This document shows, piece by piece, positions 1-8,223 of a stretch of DNA of 8,793 nucleotides. The stretch is from Campylobacterales bacterium (GTDB lineage: Bacteria; Campylobacterota; Campylobacteria; Campylobacterales; Sulfurimonadaceae). The translations under genes were made by a program, and so were the position numbers. Under the pieces are notes generated by a model. That model did not search any database. It had not been told where the DNA came from and saw nothing but the letters and a program-made list of their open reading frames with translations. The stretch is from positions 1-8,793 of the forward strand of contig JAFGVR010000157.1 of NCBI GenBank assembly GCA_016937915.1, given 5' to 3'. Position 1 is the first letter of the stretch, and each line of letters opens with the position of its first letter.

Positions 1-660
1 ACAAAAAAAGCATCAAAAGATTTTTATAAGTTTTTAAAAGATGCTGGGTTTGATTTTGATTATTCATCATATCTTGACCCTTTGATGCTTTTAGAATCAT
101 CTGTGCCAAAAGATGCAGTAGCAGCTTATGGTGCTGAGGAGTTTTTAAAAACTCTTATAAATATGGGTTATACACTTGATTATGAAAAACCTAAAACTGT
201 TTTGGTGGCTATAAAAGAGGACTTCAGTTCTGATGAATATGCTCAGATGATAGATTTTTTACTAAGCGGTGCAAAACTTGTAGGGATGCATGAAACTTCT
301 ATCTATGCAAAAAATGGCAAAAGATACCCAGGGGTTGGGGCTGTTTTAAAGCTTTTGGAGTTTGCTACAAGTGTGGACTATCTTGTGGTTGGAAAACCTA
401 GCATCCCTTTTTATAAAGAGGCTTTAGAGAGACTAAAAGTAAAAGATGCATCTGCAGAGTTTTCTAAGATAAAGATGATAAGCGATGATGTTAAAGGTGA
501 TCTTGGTGGAGCTAAAGAGCTTGGGATGAAAACTCTTTTTGTAACAAGTGGAAAGTACAGAAGTGCTGATGAGATAGTTCCATTTTTAAAAGATGATTTA
601 AAACCTGATGAAGTTTATGCAGATATGAAAGAGATTTTAGAAAGAGGTGAGGTGTTATGA
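1..660 (+). CDS. HAD-superfamily hydrolase, NagD-like (class IIA), 5'-partial
   Basis: Probable phosphatase of the haloacid dehalogenase superfamily, of the NagD/4-nitrophenylphosphatase-like type; its substrate is not known. The frame is open from base 1 with no stop, so the gene starts left of the window. The in-frame TTG at 82 and ATG at 85 lie inside the conserved fold and are not the real start. Of the 219 visible residues, the first (TKKAS) look like the end of the motif II segment usually written TNNTKK. The class II cap domain follows. Motif III is GKP (Lys132), and motif IV is SDDVKGDLGGAKELG (about 161-175), whose Asp162 and Asp167 fit the GDxxxxD metal-binding pattern with the first Gly replaced by Ser. 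The motif I nucleophile DxDGT must lie upstream. The stop overlaps the pheA start (ATGA), which suggests co-translation. Family is confident; substrate is open. Confidence 0.88.
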   Translation, partial: TKKASKDFYKFLKDAGFDFDYSSYLDPLMLLESSVPKDAVAAYGAEEFLKTLINMGYTLDYEKPKTVLVAIKEDFSSDEYAQMIDFLLSGAKLVGMHETSIYAKNGKRYPGVGAVLKLLEFATSVDYLVVGKPSIPFYKEALERLKVKDASAEFSKIKMISDDVKGDLGGAKELGMKTLFVTSGKYRSADEIVPFLKDDLKPDEVYADMKEILERGEVL

Positions 661-1739
661 AAACTTTGGAAGATTGTAGAGTAGCTATAGATGCGTTAGA
701 TAATCAGATACTTGACTTACTAAACCAAAGGATGAGAGTTGTAGAGAGAGTTGGTGAGATAAAAAACGACACTGGCGGAGCTATCTACAGACCTGAGCGT
801 GAAAAAGAGATTATAAATAGACTTACAAAACTTAGCAAAGAGAGTGGCGGACTTTTAAACGAGGCTGCTATTGAAGCTATATTTTTAGAGGTTTTTGCAG
901 TATCTCGCAACCTTGAGTTACCTGAACGCATCGCATACCTTGGTCCTGAGGGGAGTTTTACCCATCAAGCTGCTGAGAGTAGGTTTGGTGCTATGAGTGA
1001 GTACCTTTCACTTGGCTCAATCCATAGTGTTTTTAAAACTCTTGAAGCTAAAAGAGCTAAATTTGGTGTAGTTCCTATAGAGAATTCCCGTGATGGGATC
1101 GTAGGTGAGACTTTAGATTTGCTTTCAAAAAGTAGTGTAAAGATAGTGGCTGAGCTTTATATGCCTATCCACATGGCTTTTGCTACAAAAGAGGAGCATC
1201 TTTCTAACATAAAAAAGGTTTATTCTAAAGATAAAGGGTTTGGTCAGTGTAGAGAGTTTTTGGTTGAACATGGGCTTATAAATGCTGAGCTTATCCCTGT
1301 AGAATCAACTGCAAAAGCTGCGATTTTAGCGGCATCTGAGCCAAACAGTGCGGCGATATGTTCCCACATAGCTGCAAAACTTTATGGAGTTCCAACTATG
1401 TTTGAAAACATAGAGGATGATATAGGTAGTCAGACTAGATTTTTAATTTTAAGTGATTTTAAAAACGGTATGAGTAGTGATGATAAAACATCTATACTTG
1501 TCAGATTAAAAGATGCAGTTGAAGCTGGTTCTTTGGTTCGTTTTTTACAAGATTTTGATAGAGAGAAGATAAATCTCTCAAAGATAGAATCTCGTCCATC
1601 AAAAGATGATGGTGGTTTTGGGTATTGGTTTTATATAGATTTTTATGGTCATATAGATGAGGAACGCATCCAAAAAGTGGTGCAAAAACATGCAGATGAA
1701 GTGACATGGCTTGGAAGTTATGTAAAGGGTGAAAATTGA
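657..1739 (+). CDS. pheA: Bifunctional chorismate mutase / prephenate dehydratase (P-protein)
   Basis: Converts chorismate to prephenate and then to phenylpyruvate, the committed branch to phenylalanine; cytosolic. At 360 aa it has the usual P-protein length. Residues 1-85 form an AroQ-type helical chorismate mutase (Arg25, Lys36 and the YRPERE segment at 44-49 fit the active site). Residues 92-265 are prephenate dehydratase, with [13 protein letters not shown] at 94-106, VVPIENS at 138-144 and the catalytic TRF at 260-262. Residues 278-357 are a regulatory ACT domain with ESRP at 311-314 and GSLV at 291-294 in place of the usual GALV. Both belong to the phenylalanine-binding site, so feedback inhibition by phenylalanine is expected. 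The ATG overlaps the upstream gene by 4 nt behind a GA-rich ribosome binding site. Its own TGA overlaps the hisC TTG start by 4 nt. Confidence 0.96.
   Translation: MKTLEDCRVAIDALDNQILDLLNQRMRVVERVGEIKNDTGGAIYRPEREKEIINRLTKLSKESGGLLNEAAIEAIFLEVFAVSRNLELPERIAYLGPEGSFTHQAAESRFGAMSEYLSLGSIHSVFKTLEAKRAKFGVVPIENSRDGIVGETLDLLSKSSVKIVAELYMPIHMAFATKEEHLSNIKKVYSKDKGFGQCREFLVEHGLINAELIPVESTAKAAILAASEPNSAAICSHIAAKLYGVPTMFENIEDDIGSQTRFLILSDFKNGMSSDDKTSILVRLKDAVEAGSLVRFLQDFDREKINLSKIESRPSKDDGGFGYWFYIDFYGHIDEERIQKVVQKHADEVTWLGSYVKGEN
1725..1729 (+). promoter_or_regulatory. Ribosome binding site that supports the TTG start of hisC
   Basis: AAGGG lies 6 nt before the TTG at 1736, inside the last codons of pheA. 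No ATG or GTG with a comparable site gives a full-length HisC N-terminus, so this site decides the start. Confidence 0.6.
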
Positions 1740-2830
1740 AATTTAATAAAAATTTGGAAAATATAAAAACTTATGAGGCTGGAAAGCCAATAGAGTTGGT
1801 TGTTCGTGAGTTTGGGATTGAACCTAAAGATATAGTTAAACTTGCATCAAACGAAAACCCTTATGGTTGTTCAAAAAATGTTTTAGATGCTGTTTCAAAA
1901 ATTGTTAAAAATATGGCTTTGTACCCTGATGACTCGATGATGAAGCTAAAAGATGGTCTTGCAAAAAGATTTAGTGTAGCAAAAGATAACATCATCATAG
2001 GTTCGGGAAGTGATCAAGTTATAGAGTTTATTATCCACGCTATTGCAAATTCAAACTCTAAGATTTTGATGAATAGTGTAACATTTGCTATGTATGAGAT
2101 ATATGCTAAACATGTTGGAGCAGAGATTATCCGCACAACTTCACAAGAACATGATTTAGAGCAGTTTTATGAGCTTTATAAAAAAGAGAAACCTGAGATT
2201 ATCTTTTTGTGTACACCAAACAATCCAACAGGTGATGCTATAGATGCAGCTGCAATGCAAGAGTTTATCTCAAAGATAGATAAAGATACTTTAGTAGTGG
2301 TTGATGGTGCATATATGGAGTATGCTGCATATAAGGATGAAAGTAAGAGTGTTGATGCAAAAGAGCTTATAGAGAAGTTTGAAAATGTTATCTACCTTGG
2401 TACTTTTTCAAAAGCTTATGGACTTGGTGGTATGAGGGTTGGTTATGGTTTGGCAAATGAAAACATCATAAAAGAGCTTTATAAAATCAGACCACCATTT
2501 AACATAACTACACTTTCACTTGAAGCGGCATCTGTAGCACTTGAAGATGAAGCTTTTGTTGATGAGAGCATTAGACTTAGTTTTTTAGAGATGAAAAGAT
2601 ATGAAGAGTTTGCAAAACAAAACTCTATAGAGATAATTGATAGTTATACAAACTTCGTAACTTTATGTTTTGATGATACAAGAAATTCTACACAAATATC
2701 AGATGCACTTTTAAGACAAGGGATGATAGTTAGAAATCTAAGTAGTTATGGTCTAAATGCTATAAGAGTTACTGTTGGTACACACGAACAAAACAGTCGT
2801 TTCTTTGAACTTGCACAAAAACTTTTATAA
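1736..2830 (+). CDS. hisC: Histidinol-phosphate aminotransferase (class I/II PLP aminotransferase)
   Basis: PLP-dependent aminotransferase that forms histidinol phosphate from imidazole acetol phosphate with glutamate as amino donor. The 364 aa length and motifs fit His[10 protein letters not shown] at 37-44, CTPNNPTG at 159-166, the PLP-binding lysine in TFSKAYG (Lys226), GGMRVGYG with Arg234, and RVTVGT with Arg344 for substrate carboxylate binding. The usual DEAY around the cofactor aspartate reads DGAY (Asp190, Gly191). The start is TTG at 1736: the following residues [20 protein letters not shown] match the HisC N-terminus, and the next Met is at about residue 60. The start overlaps the pheA stop (TTGA). 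Because it sits directly behind pheA and no other his gene is visible, it may also transaminate phenylpyruvate or hydroxyphenylpyruvate, as some HisC proteins do; this is inference. Confidence 0.94.
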   Translation: MKFNKNLENIKTYEAGKPIELVVREFGIEPKDIVKLASNENPYGCSKNVLDAVSKIVKNMALYPDDSMMKLKDGLAKRFSVAKDNIIIGSGSDQVIEFIIHAIANSNSKILMNSVTFAMYEIYAKHVGAEIIRTTSQEHDLEQFYELYKKEKPEIIFLCTPNNPTGDAIDAAAMQEFISKIDKDTLVVVDGAYMEYAAYKDESKSVDAKELIEKFENVIYLGTFSKAYGLGGMRVGYGLANENIIKELYKIRPPFNITTLSLEAASVALEDEAFVDESIRLSFLEMKRYEEFAKQNSIEIIDSYTNFVTLCFDDTRNSTQISDALLRQGMIVRNLSSYGLNAIRVTVGTHEQNSRFFELAQKLL

Positions 2831-2847
2831 TCTAAATTAGGAATTAG

Positions 2848-4554
2848 ATGGACCTAAAAGCACTCTTTCCACAACTAGTTGTACTTTATCATAAATTAAC
2901 AAAACAGCAAAAGATGATAATATCTGCTGCTGTTATAGGTATAGTAGCCTTTTTGATATTTATGGTGGTTTATACAAATAAAGATGGAAAGATAGGCAGA
3001 TATGAGGTGCTTTTTGATTCACTTAGTTCTGAAGATGCTGCTAAAGTTATTGAGCAACTTGAAAAAGATCAAATACCTTATGAACTTCATGAGGGAAATG
3101 TTGTAAAAGTTCCAAAAGATGTTGTTTATAAAGAGCGTATAGCTATAGCATCTATGGGGATACCAAAAGATAATAAAGTTGGTTTTGAACTATTTGATAA
3201 TCAAGAGTTTGGAGCTACTAAGTTTGATCAAGATATAAAATATCTTCGTGCTTTAGAGGGGGAACTAGCTCGTACCATCAGCTCCCTAGCACCAATAGAT
3301 AGCGCTACAGTGAGCCTTGCTCTTCCAAAAAAATCATTATTTGTAGAGAAACAATCCGACCCAACAGCTTCAGTTATGATAACTGTAGTTGAGGGGAGAA
3401 AACTCTCAACTAAGCAAATACGAGGTATAAAAAACCTAGTAGCTGCATCTGTTTCAAAACTCAAACCTGAAAATGTAATGCTTGTAGATAGTGACGGTGA
3501 GACACTTGGAAGTGAAGATGAGATGGCTCAGATGGGTGAACTCTCAGTTGTTCAACAAGCTTACAAGACAAAAGAGGAGAAAAAACTTCAACAAAAGATA
3601 GTAAGTGTAATAGCCCCTTTTGTAGGTGGGGAAGATAAAGTTGTAGCTCAAGTTAGCATCGAGTTTGATTTTTCTATCCAAAATCTTACATCTGAGAAGT
3701 ATGATCCTGAAAATGTTGTAAGAAGTGAGCAGGTAAGTGAAGAGAAGCGAGAGGGGATAAATCCAGCTGAAGTTGGAGGAGTTCCTGGAACTGTAAGTAA
3801 TATAGGACCAGTTCAAGGTTTAGAATCTGATAAAATAAGAGAAAAATATGAGAAAAATACAGGTACTACAAACTATGAGGTTGGTAAGACTGTTTCAACT
3901 GTAAAAAGTGAATTTGCACGGATAAAAAAGATAAGTGCAGCTGTTATAGTTGATGGTAAGTATAAATACAAAGTAGATGCAGATGGAAATCCAACTAGTG
4001 AGTTGGAGTATGAATCTTTAAGTGAAACGGATATAGATGCACTTATATCGTTAGCTACACAGTCTATAGGTATAGATGATGGTAGAGGTGATAGTATAAG
4101 TGTTAAAAATCTACAGTTCAAACGCCAAGATGATGTAGCAAAAGAGGGTGTTGAATATATATTTGGGATAACAGATACATACCTTTCACCTTTTTCAGAG
4201 GTGTTTAAATATTTATTTGTGTTTATTTTATTATTTATCGTTTATAAAAAAGTTATATCACCATTTGCTGAGAGGATGCTTGAGGTTTCTCAAGAGGAAG
4301 AGGAGATGGAGCGACCAAATCTTTCTATTGATGGGGATGATGATGAGGATCTTGTAGAAAAAGTACAAGATATGCGTAAAAAAGTTGAGAGTCAACTTGG
4401 GCTTGGTGGTGACTTAAATGAAGATGCTCTAAAGCATGAGGTGCTTTTAGAAAAGGTTAAAGCTTTAGCAGAGGAAGCACCAGATGAGATAGGCTCTATT
4501 TTACAATCACTCTTACAAGAGGAGTTTGAAGAAGATATGGGACAAAGAAGGTAA
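2848..4554 (+). CDS. fliF: Flagellar MS-ring protein FliF
   Basis: Inner-membrane protein that builds the MS ring of the flagellar basal body, the platform for the rotor and export gate. It has 568 aa, the normal length. A cytoplasmic N-terminus is followed by TM1 at about 23-43. A periplasmic ring-building region comes next, with the family signature GIP...VGFELFDNQEFGATKFDQDI...RALEGELARTI at 104-144. TM2 lies at about 453-471. An acidic cytoplasmic tail (EEEEME, DGDDDED) ends in a helix at about 530-563, the expected FliG-binding segment. ATG at 2848 has AGGA 5 nt upstream. It begins 17 nt after the hisC stop, the largest gap in the plus-strand block and the only place where a separate flagellar promoter could sit near the start. 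Confidence 0.97.
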   Translation: MDLKALFPQLVVLYHKLTKQQKMIISAAVIGIVAFLIFMVVYTNKDGKIGRYEVLFDSLSSEDAAKVIEQLEKDQIPYELHEGNVVKVPKDVVYKERIAIASMGIPKDNKVGFELFDNQEFGATKFDQDIKYLRALEGELARTISSLAPIDSATVSLALPKKSLFVEKQSDPTASVMITVVEGRKLSTKQIRGIKNLVAASVSKLKPENVMLVDSDGETLGSEDEMAQMGELSVVQQAYKTKEEKKLQQKIVSVIAPFVGGEDKVVAQVSIEFDFSIQNLTSEKYDPENVVRSEQVSEEKREGINPAEVGGVPGTVSNIGPVQGLESDKIREKYEKNTGTTNYEVGKTVSTVKSEFARIKKISAAVIVDGKYKYKVDADGNPTSELEYESLSETDIDALISLATQSIGIDDGRGDSISVKNLQFKRQDDVAKEGVEYIFGITDTYLSPFSEVFKYLFVFILLFIVYKKVISPFAERMLEVSQEEEEMERPNLSIDGDDDEDLVEKVQDMRKKVESQLGLGGDLNEDALKHEVLLEKVKALAEEAPDEIGSILQSLLQEEFEEDMGQRR

Positions 4555-4557
4555 AAA

Positions 4558-5583
4558 ATGAATTTAAGTCAAACACAAAGAGCAACATTTGATGAGATGA
4601 ATATGGCTGAGAAGATAGCTATTTTACTTATGCTTATGGGTGAGGAGATAACTGCTGATATCTTTGCACACATGAGTGTAGATGCTATCACTGAAGTTTC
4701 AAAGTATATAGTTACATCTCACACCATAGACAAGCCTGTAGCTACCGCTGTTTTAGAGGAGTTTCACGCTATATTTCAATCTGGTCAATTCCTTACATCT
4801 GGTGGTTTGGAATACGCTAGAGAGCTTCTATATAGAACACTTGGTCCTGAAGAGGCTAAAAGAGTTCTTGATAAATTATCTAAAAGTATGCAAGATAGCC
4901 AAAACTTTGCGTATCTTTCAAAAATTAAGCCGCAACAACTCTCAGACTTTATCGTTAATGAGCATCCACAAACTATCGCACTTATACTTGCACACATGGA
5001 TCCAACTGAAGCTGCTGACACACTTCAATATTTTCCAGATGATCTAAGAAGTGAAGTGGCTATGAGGATGGCAAAATTAGGGGATATTTCACCTTCAGTT
5101 ATCAAAAGGGTTTCAGCAGTTCTTGAGTCTAAACTTGAATCACTTGCATCGTACAAAGTTGAGGTTGGGGGACCAAGAGCTGTGGCAGATATCTTTAATC
5201 GCCTTGGTGCAAAATCTGCTAAAGCTACATTATCTCAAGTTGAACAGGTTGATGAGGAGCTTGCAACTCTAATCAAAGAGATGATGTTTACATTTGATGA
5301 TATGGTTCAGCTTGATAAAAATGCTATAGCAGAGATACTCAAATCTGTAGAAAAAGCAGATCTTATGTTGGGTCTAAAATCTTCACCAGAAGAGCTTAAA
5401 GAGAAGTTCTTCTCAGCAATGTCTCAAAGAGCTCGTGAAGCATTTGAAGAGGAGATGCAGTTTATGGGTGCTGTTAAGATGAAAGAGGTTGAATCTGCTC
5501 AAAGAAGAATAGTTGAAAAAGTTAATGCTTTAGCTGAAGCTGGAACTATTCAGATGGGTTCAACTGAAGAGATGGTTGAATAG
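4558..5583 (+). CDS. fliG: Flagellar motor switch protein FliG
   Basis: Rotor protein on the cytoplasmic face of the MS ring. It binds FliF and the FliM/FliN switch and interacts with the MotA stator to generate torque. At 341 aa it is a complete three-domain FliG. The N-domain spans about 14-110. The middle domain has the EHPQT motif at 135-139. A Gly-Gly linker sits at 204-205, and the C-domain has the hinge-like MMFTFDDMV at 241-249. By alignment by eye with E. coli FliG, the charged torque residues K264, R281, D288, D289 and R297 correspond to Lys274, Arg291, Glu298, Glu299 and Lys307, so charge is kept at every site. The start lies 3 nt after the fliF stop, with an AAGG ribosome binding site inside the end of fliF. 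Confidence 0.97.
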   Translation: MNLSQTQRATFDEMNMAEKIAILLMLMGEEITADIFAHMSVDAITEVSKYIVTSHTIDKPVATAVLEEFHAIFQSGQFLTSGGLEYARELLYRTLGPEEAKRVLDKLSKSMQDSQNFAYLSKIKPQQLSDFIVNEHPQTIALILAHMDPTEAADTLQYFPDDLRSEVAMRMAKLGDISPSVIKRVSAVLESKLESLASYKVEVGGPRAVADIFNRLGAKSAKATLSQVEQVDEELATLIKEMMFTFDDMVQLDKNAIAEILKSVEKADLMLGLKSSPEELKEKFFSAMSQRAREAFEEEMQFMGAVKMKEVESAQRRIVEKVNALAEAGTIQMGSTEEMVE

Positions 5584-5586
5584 AAA

Positions 5587-6387
5587 ATGGCAAAAGTTAT
5601 CTCTAGCTCAAATATAGATAAATATAATGTCGGCAGGTACCATTTTAAAGTTTTATCTAGTGATGATGGGGATGATACATCTCATCCTCCACAGGAGATG
5701 GAAAAATTACAACCTATAACTCCAGTTGTACAACCTGCACCTGTTGCTGAACCACAGGTTGATTCTAGTGCAATCTCTCAAAAATCAAGAGATGCACTCA
5801 TAGAGTCTTTGATGAAAAAAACTGATGAGATGTCTTCCAACTTTATAAAACTTCAAATGAAGTTAGAATCTAAAGAGGAGGAGTATAAGTTAGAGATCCA
5901 AAAAGCTAAAGAGGAAGCTTATGCTCAGGGTGTAGCTGCTGGAGTTGAACAATCAAAAAACGATTTTGGTGCAGAGATGGGTTCAAAACTTATGCAATAC
6001 AGTGAATCTGTTTTAAGGCTTGATAATACTGCAAAAGAGTTTGAACGATCTTTAGAGGGGATAAAAGGTTCCCTTATATCAGCTGCTATCGATATAGCAA
6101 CTGAGGTTATAAGGGTAGAACTTGGTGAAAATTCATCAAAAGTTGCTACTATTCTCTCAGAGGAACTTATAAAAGAGCTTCAAAATGCATCTAAAGTGAC
6201 TTTGAAAGTGAATCCAGAGGATCATTTAGAGTTAGTTAGAAGTGTTGGAAAGCTTGAAAATGTTGATATCGTATCTGATAATGCGGTAAGCAAAGGTGGG
6301 GTGATAGCCCTAAGTGAAGTTGGAAACATAGACTCTCAGATCCATAAAAGGTTTGAGAGGGTAAAAAAAGCGGCATTAAGTGAGTAA
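5587..6387 (+). CDS. fliH: Flagellar assembly protein FliH (export ATPase regulator)
   Basis: Peripheral stalk-like protein of the flagellar type III export apparatus that binds and restrains the ATPase FliI and links it to the C-ring. It has 266 aa. The N-terminus carries an aromatic cluster (GRYHF, 16-20), then an acidic, proline-rich linker (about 26-60). A charged coiled coil covers about 65-112 and runs into GxxxG repeats at 115-119 and 128-132, a FliH hallmark. The C-terminal domain (about 150-266) ends in a conserved pattern with KGGVIALSEVGNIDSQIHKR. It starts 3 nt after the fliG stop, without a strong ribosome binding site, so it is probably coupled to fliG translation. The partner gene fliI does not follow; dxs does. 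Confidence 0.93.
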   Translation: MAKVISSSNIDKYNVGRYHFKVLSSDDGDDTSHPPQEMEKLQPITPVVQPAPVAEPQVDSSAISQKSRDALIESLMKKTDEMSSNFIKLQMKLESKEEEYKLEIQKAKEEAYAQGVAAGVEQSKNDFGAEMGSKLMQYSESVLRLDNTAKEFERSLEGIKGSLISAAIDIATEVIRVELGENSSKVATILSEELIKELQNASKVTLKVNPEDHLELVRSVGKLENVDIVSDNAVSKGGVIALSEVGNIDSQIHKRFERVKKAALSE

Positions 6388-6389
6388 AA

Positions 6390-8198
6390 ATGGATATTAA
6401 AGATAAAAGTATAAAAGAGTTAGAGGTTTTATGTGGTGATATAAGAGATGAGATACTTAGGGTTGTTAGTAAAAATGGTGGACATTTAAGCTCAACTTTG
6501 GGTGCTACTGAGCTTATAGTAGCTATGCATAAAGTATTTGATTCCAAGAAAGATCCGTTTATTTTTGATGTTTCGCATCAATCTTATGCACATAAACTCT
6601 TAACTAATAGATGGGAACAGTTTGATACCCTTAGACAGTTTGGGGGGATAAGTGGTTACACAAAACCTAGTGAAAGTGATGATGATTATTTTGTAGCTGG
6701 GCATAGCTCAACTTCTATCTCTTTGGGTGTTGGAGCTGCTAAGGCGATAGCATTAAAAGGGGAGCAAGAATCAAGAGTTCCTGTTGTTATGATAGGTGAT
6801 GGCTCGATGACTGCTGGGATGGTTTATGAAGCTTTAAATGAACTAGGGGATAGAAAATACCCAATGATTATAATCTTAAATGATAATGAGATGAGCATCG
6901 CAAAACCGATAGGTGCGTTGTCTAAGATGCTATCATCTGCAATGGCATCTCCGTTTTATCAGAAGTTTAAAACCCATACTGAAAATTTTGTTGAGCATTT
7001 TGGTGAGAGTGCTAGATATATGGCAAAAAGGATGGAGGAGTCTTTTAAACTCATAACTCCTGGTATCATGTTTGAGGAGATGGGTGTTGAGTATATAGGT
7101 CCAGTTGATGGGCACAATCTAAAATCTATCATAGATACTTTAAATCTTGCAAAAAACCTTAAAAAACCTGTAATTGTTCATGTTCAAACTTTAAAGGGTA
7201 AAGGTTATGAGATAGCTGAGGGGCATGAGGAGAAGTGGCATGGTGTTGGTCCATTTGATATAGAAAATGGAAATGCATTTAAAAAAAGCTCAACTAAAAG
7301 TGCTACTCAGATATACACTGAAGCTTTGATGCATCTAGCAAAAAACAATGAGAAGATAGTGGGTGCTACTGCTGCTATGCCAAGTGGGACTGGACTTAGT
7401 GAGCTTATGCAAACTTATCCAGATAGATTTTGGGATGTAGCAATTGCTGAACAACACGCTGTAACATCTATGGCTGCACTTGCAAAAGAGGGTTTTAAAC
7501 CTTTTTGTACCATATACTCAACTTTTTTACAAAGAGGGTATGACCAAGTTATCCACGATACTTGTTTGATGGATCTACCAGTTGTATTTGCACTTGATCG
7601 TGCTGGGATAGTTGGTGAGGATGGGGAGACCCATCAGGGGGTTTTTGATATAAGTTTTTTAAGACTTATCCCAAATATGACTCTGTTTGCTCCAAGAGAT
7701 GAGAAGAGTTTTCATCAAGCTATGGCTTTTGCTGCTGAATATGAGCATCCATGCTCACTCAGGTATCCTAGGGGTTCATTTTACCAAAACGATTTGCCAG
7801 AATCTTTGCCATTTAAGTTAGCAAAATCTCAACTTCTAATATCTGATGATAGTGATACTCTGTTTATAGGTTATGGAAACGGAGTTGGACGAGCTTATGA
7901 GACATCAAAGTTAGTTGATAAAAAAGTGAGTTTACTTGATCTTAGATTTGTAAAACCACTTGATGAGGAGATGCTTTTAGAGATGGCTAAGAGACATAAA
8001 AGATGGTTTATCTTCTCAGATAGCTCAAAGATGGGTGGAGTTGGTTCGGCTATTTTAGAGTTTTTAGCTGATAAAAAAATCTTTGATATAGAAGTAGTTA
8101 GTTTTGAGTATGAAGATAAATTTATCACTCATGGAAATACAAAACTTGTTGAGGAGTCTTTGGGACTTTTACCAGAACAACTAGCAAAAAGGGTCTAA
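6390..8198 (+). CDS. dxs: 1-deoxy-D-xylulose-5-phosphate synthase
   Basis: Thiamine-diphosphate enzyme that condenses pyruvate with glyceraldehyde 3-phosphate to DXP, the first step of the MEP isoprenoid pathway and also a source for thiamine and pyridoxal synthesis; cytosolic. The 602 aa are close to the E. coli length of 620. Visible motifs are GGH (His32, the E. coli His49 equivalent), DVSHQSYAHK at 60-69, GHSSTS at 104-109, the ThDP/Mg site GDGSMTAG (136-143) with NDNEMSI (164-170), and VGPFD at 286-290. The catalytic AIAEQHA has Glu354, and substrate residues Arg382, Asp411 and His415 match E. coli R398, D427 and H431. A transketolase C-domain follows after about residue 480. ATG is 2 nt after the fliH stop. 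The TAA overlaps the stop of the converging DUF805 gene. Confidence 0.97.
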   Translation: MDIKDKSIKELEVLCGDIRDEILRVVSKNGGHLSSTLGATELIVAMHKVFDSKKDPFIFDVSHQSYAHKLLTNRWEQFDTLRQFGGISGYTKPSESDDDYFVAGHSSTSISLGVGAAKAIALKGEQESRVPVVMIGDGSMTAGMVYEALNELGDRKYPMIIILNDNEMSIAKPIGALSKMLSSAMASPFYQKFKTHTENFVEHFGESARYMAKRMEESFKLITPGIMFEEMGVEYIGPVDGHNLKSIIDTLNLAKNLKKPVIVHVQTLKGKGYEIAEGHEEKWHGVGPFDIENGNAFKKSSTKSATQIYTEALMHLAKNNEKIVGATAAMPSGTGLSELMQTYPDRFWDVAIAEQHAVTSMAALAKEGFKPFCTIYSTFLQRGYDQVIHDTCLMDLPVVFALDRAGIVGEDGETHQGVFDISFLRLIPNMTLFAPRDEKSFHQAMAFAAEYEHPCSLRYPRGSFYQNDLPESLPFKLAKSQLLISDDSDTLFIGYGNGVGRAYETSKLVDKKVSLLDLRFVKPLDEEMLLEMAKRHKRWFIFSDSSKMGGVGSAILEFLADKKIFDIEVVSFEYEDKFITHGNTKLVEESLGLLPEQLAKRV

Positions 8199-8223
8199 TC
8201 TATATCTTTTTTTGGATTGACCC
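8186..8223 (-). terminator. Candidate intrinsic terminator for the DUF805 transcript, spanning the convergent stop codons
   Basis: On the plus strand GGGTCtAATC (8191-8200) can pair with GATTGACCC (8215-8223), leaving one bulged base and a 14-nt loop. Read on the minus strand, the hairpin is followed by TTTTT (8190-8186), the order expected of an intrinsic terminator. The stem is imperfect and the T-run short, so it would be weak. On the plus strand no T-run follows the stem. A run of seven T (8207-8213), 8 nt after the dxs stop, lies in the loop instead. Confidence 0.4.

Noticed and set aside
1501..1707. Minus-strand open frame inside pheA
   Set aside because: It lies opposite the ACT domain of pheA, and the His- and Leu-rich composition is typical of antisense translation.
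3544..3816. Open frame on the minus strand inside fliF (90 codons), with similar shorter ones at 3228-3464 and 3873-4121
   Set aside because: They lie fully inside a well-supported fliF, have no ribosome binding site or family resemblance, and are low-complexity shadows of an AT-rich gene.
4300..4350. Run of GAT/GAG codons in fliF that looks like a short tandem repeat
   Set aside because: It encodes the normal acidic cytoplasmic linker of FliF; the unit is not repeated in register beyond a few codons.
4785..5047. Overlapping open frames on both strands inside fliG
   Set aside because: fliG is complete and conserved in its own frame here, and neither alternative resembles a protein family.
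6236..6547. Minus-strand open frame across the fliH-dxs junction
   Set aside because: Both flanking genes are intact through this region, and the frame gives a composition unlike the real proteins.
8207..8213. Seven T after dxs as a plus-strand terminator
   Set aside because: No stable stem sits immediately before the T-run; it falls in the loop of the hairpin that favours the minus strand.
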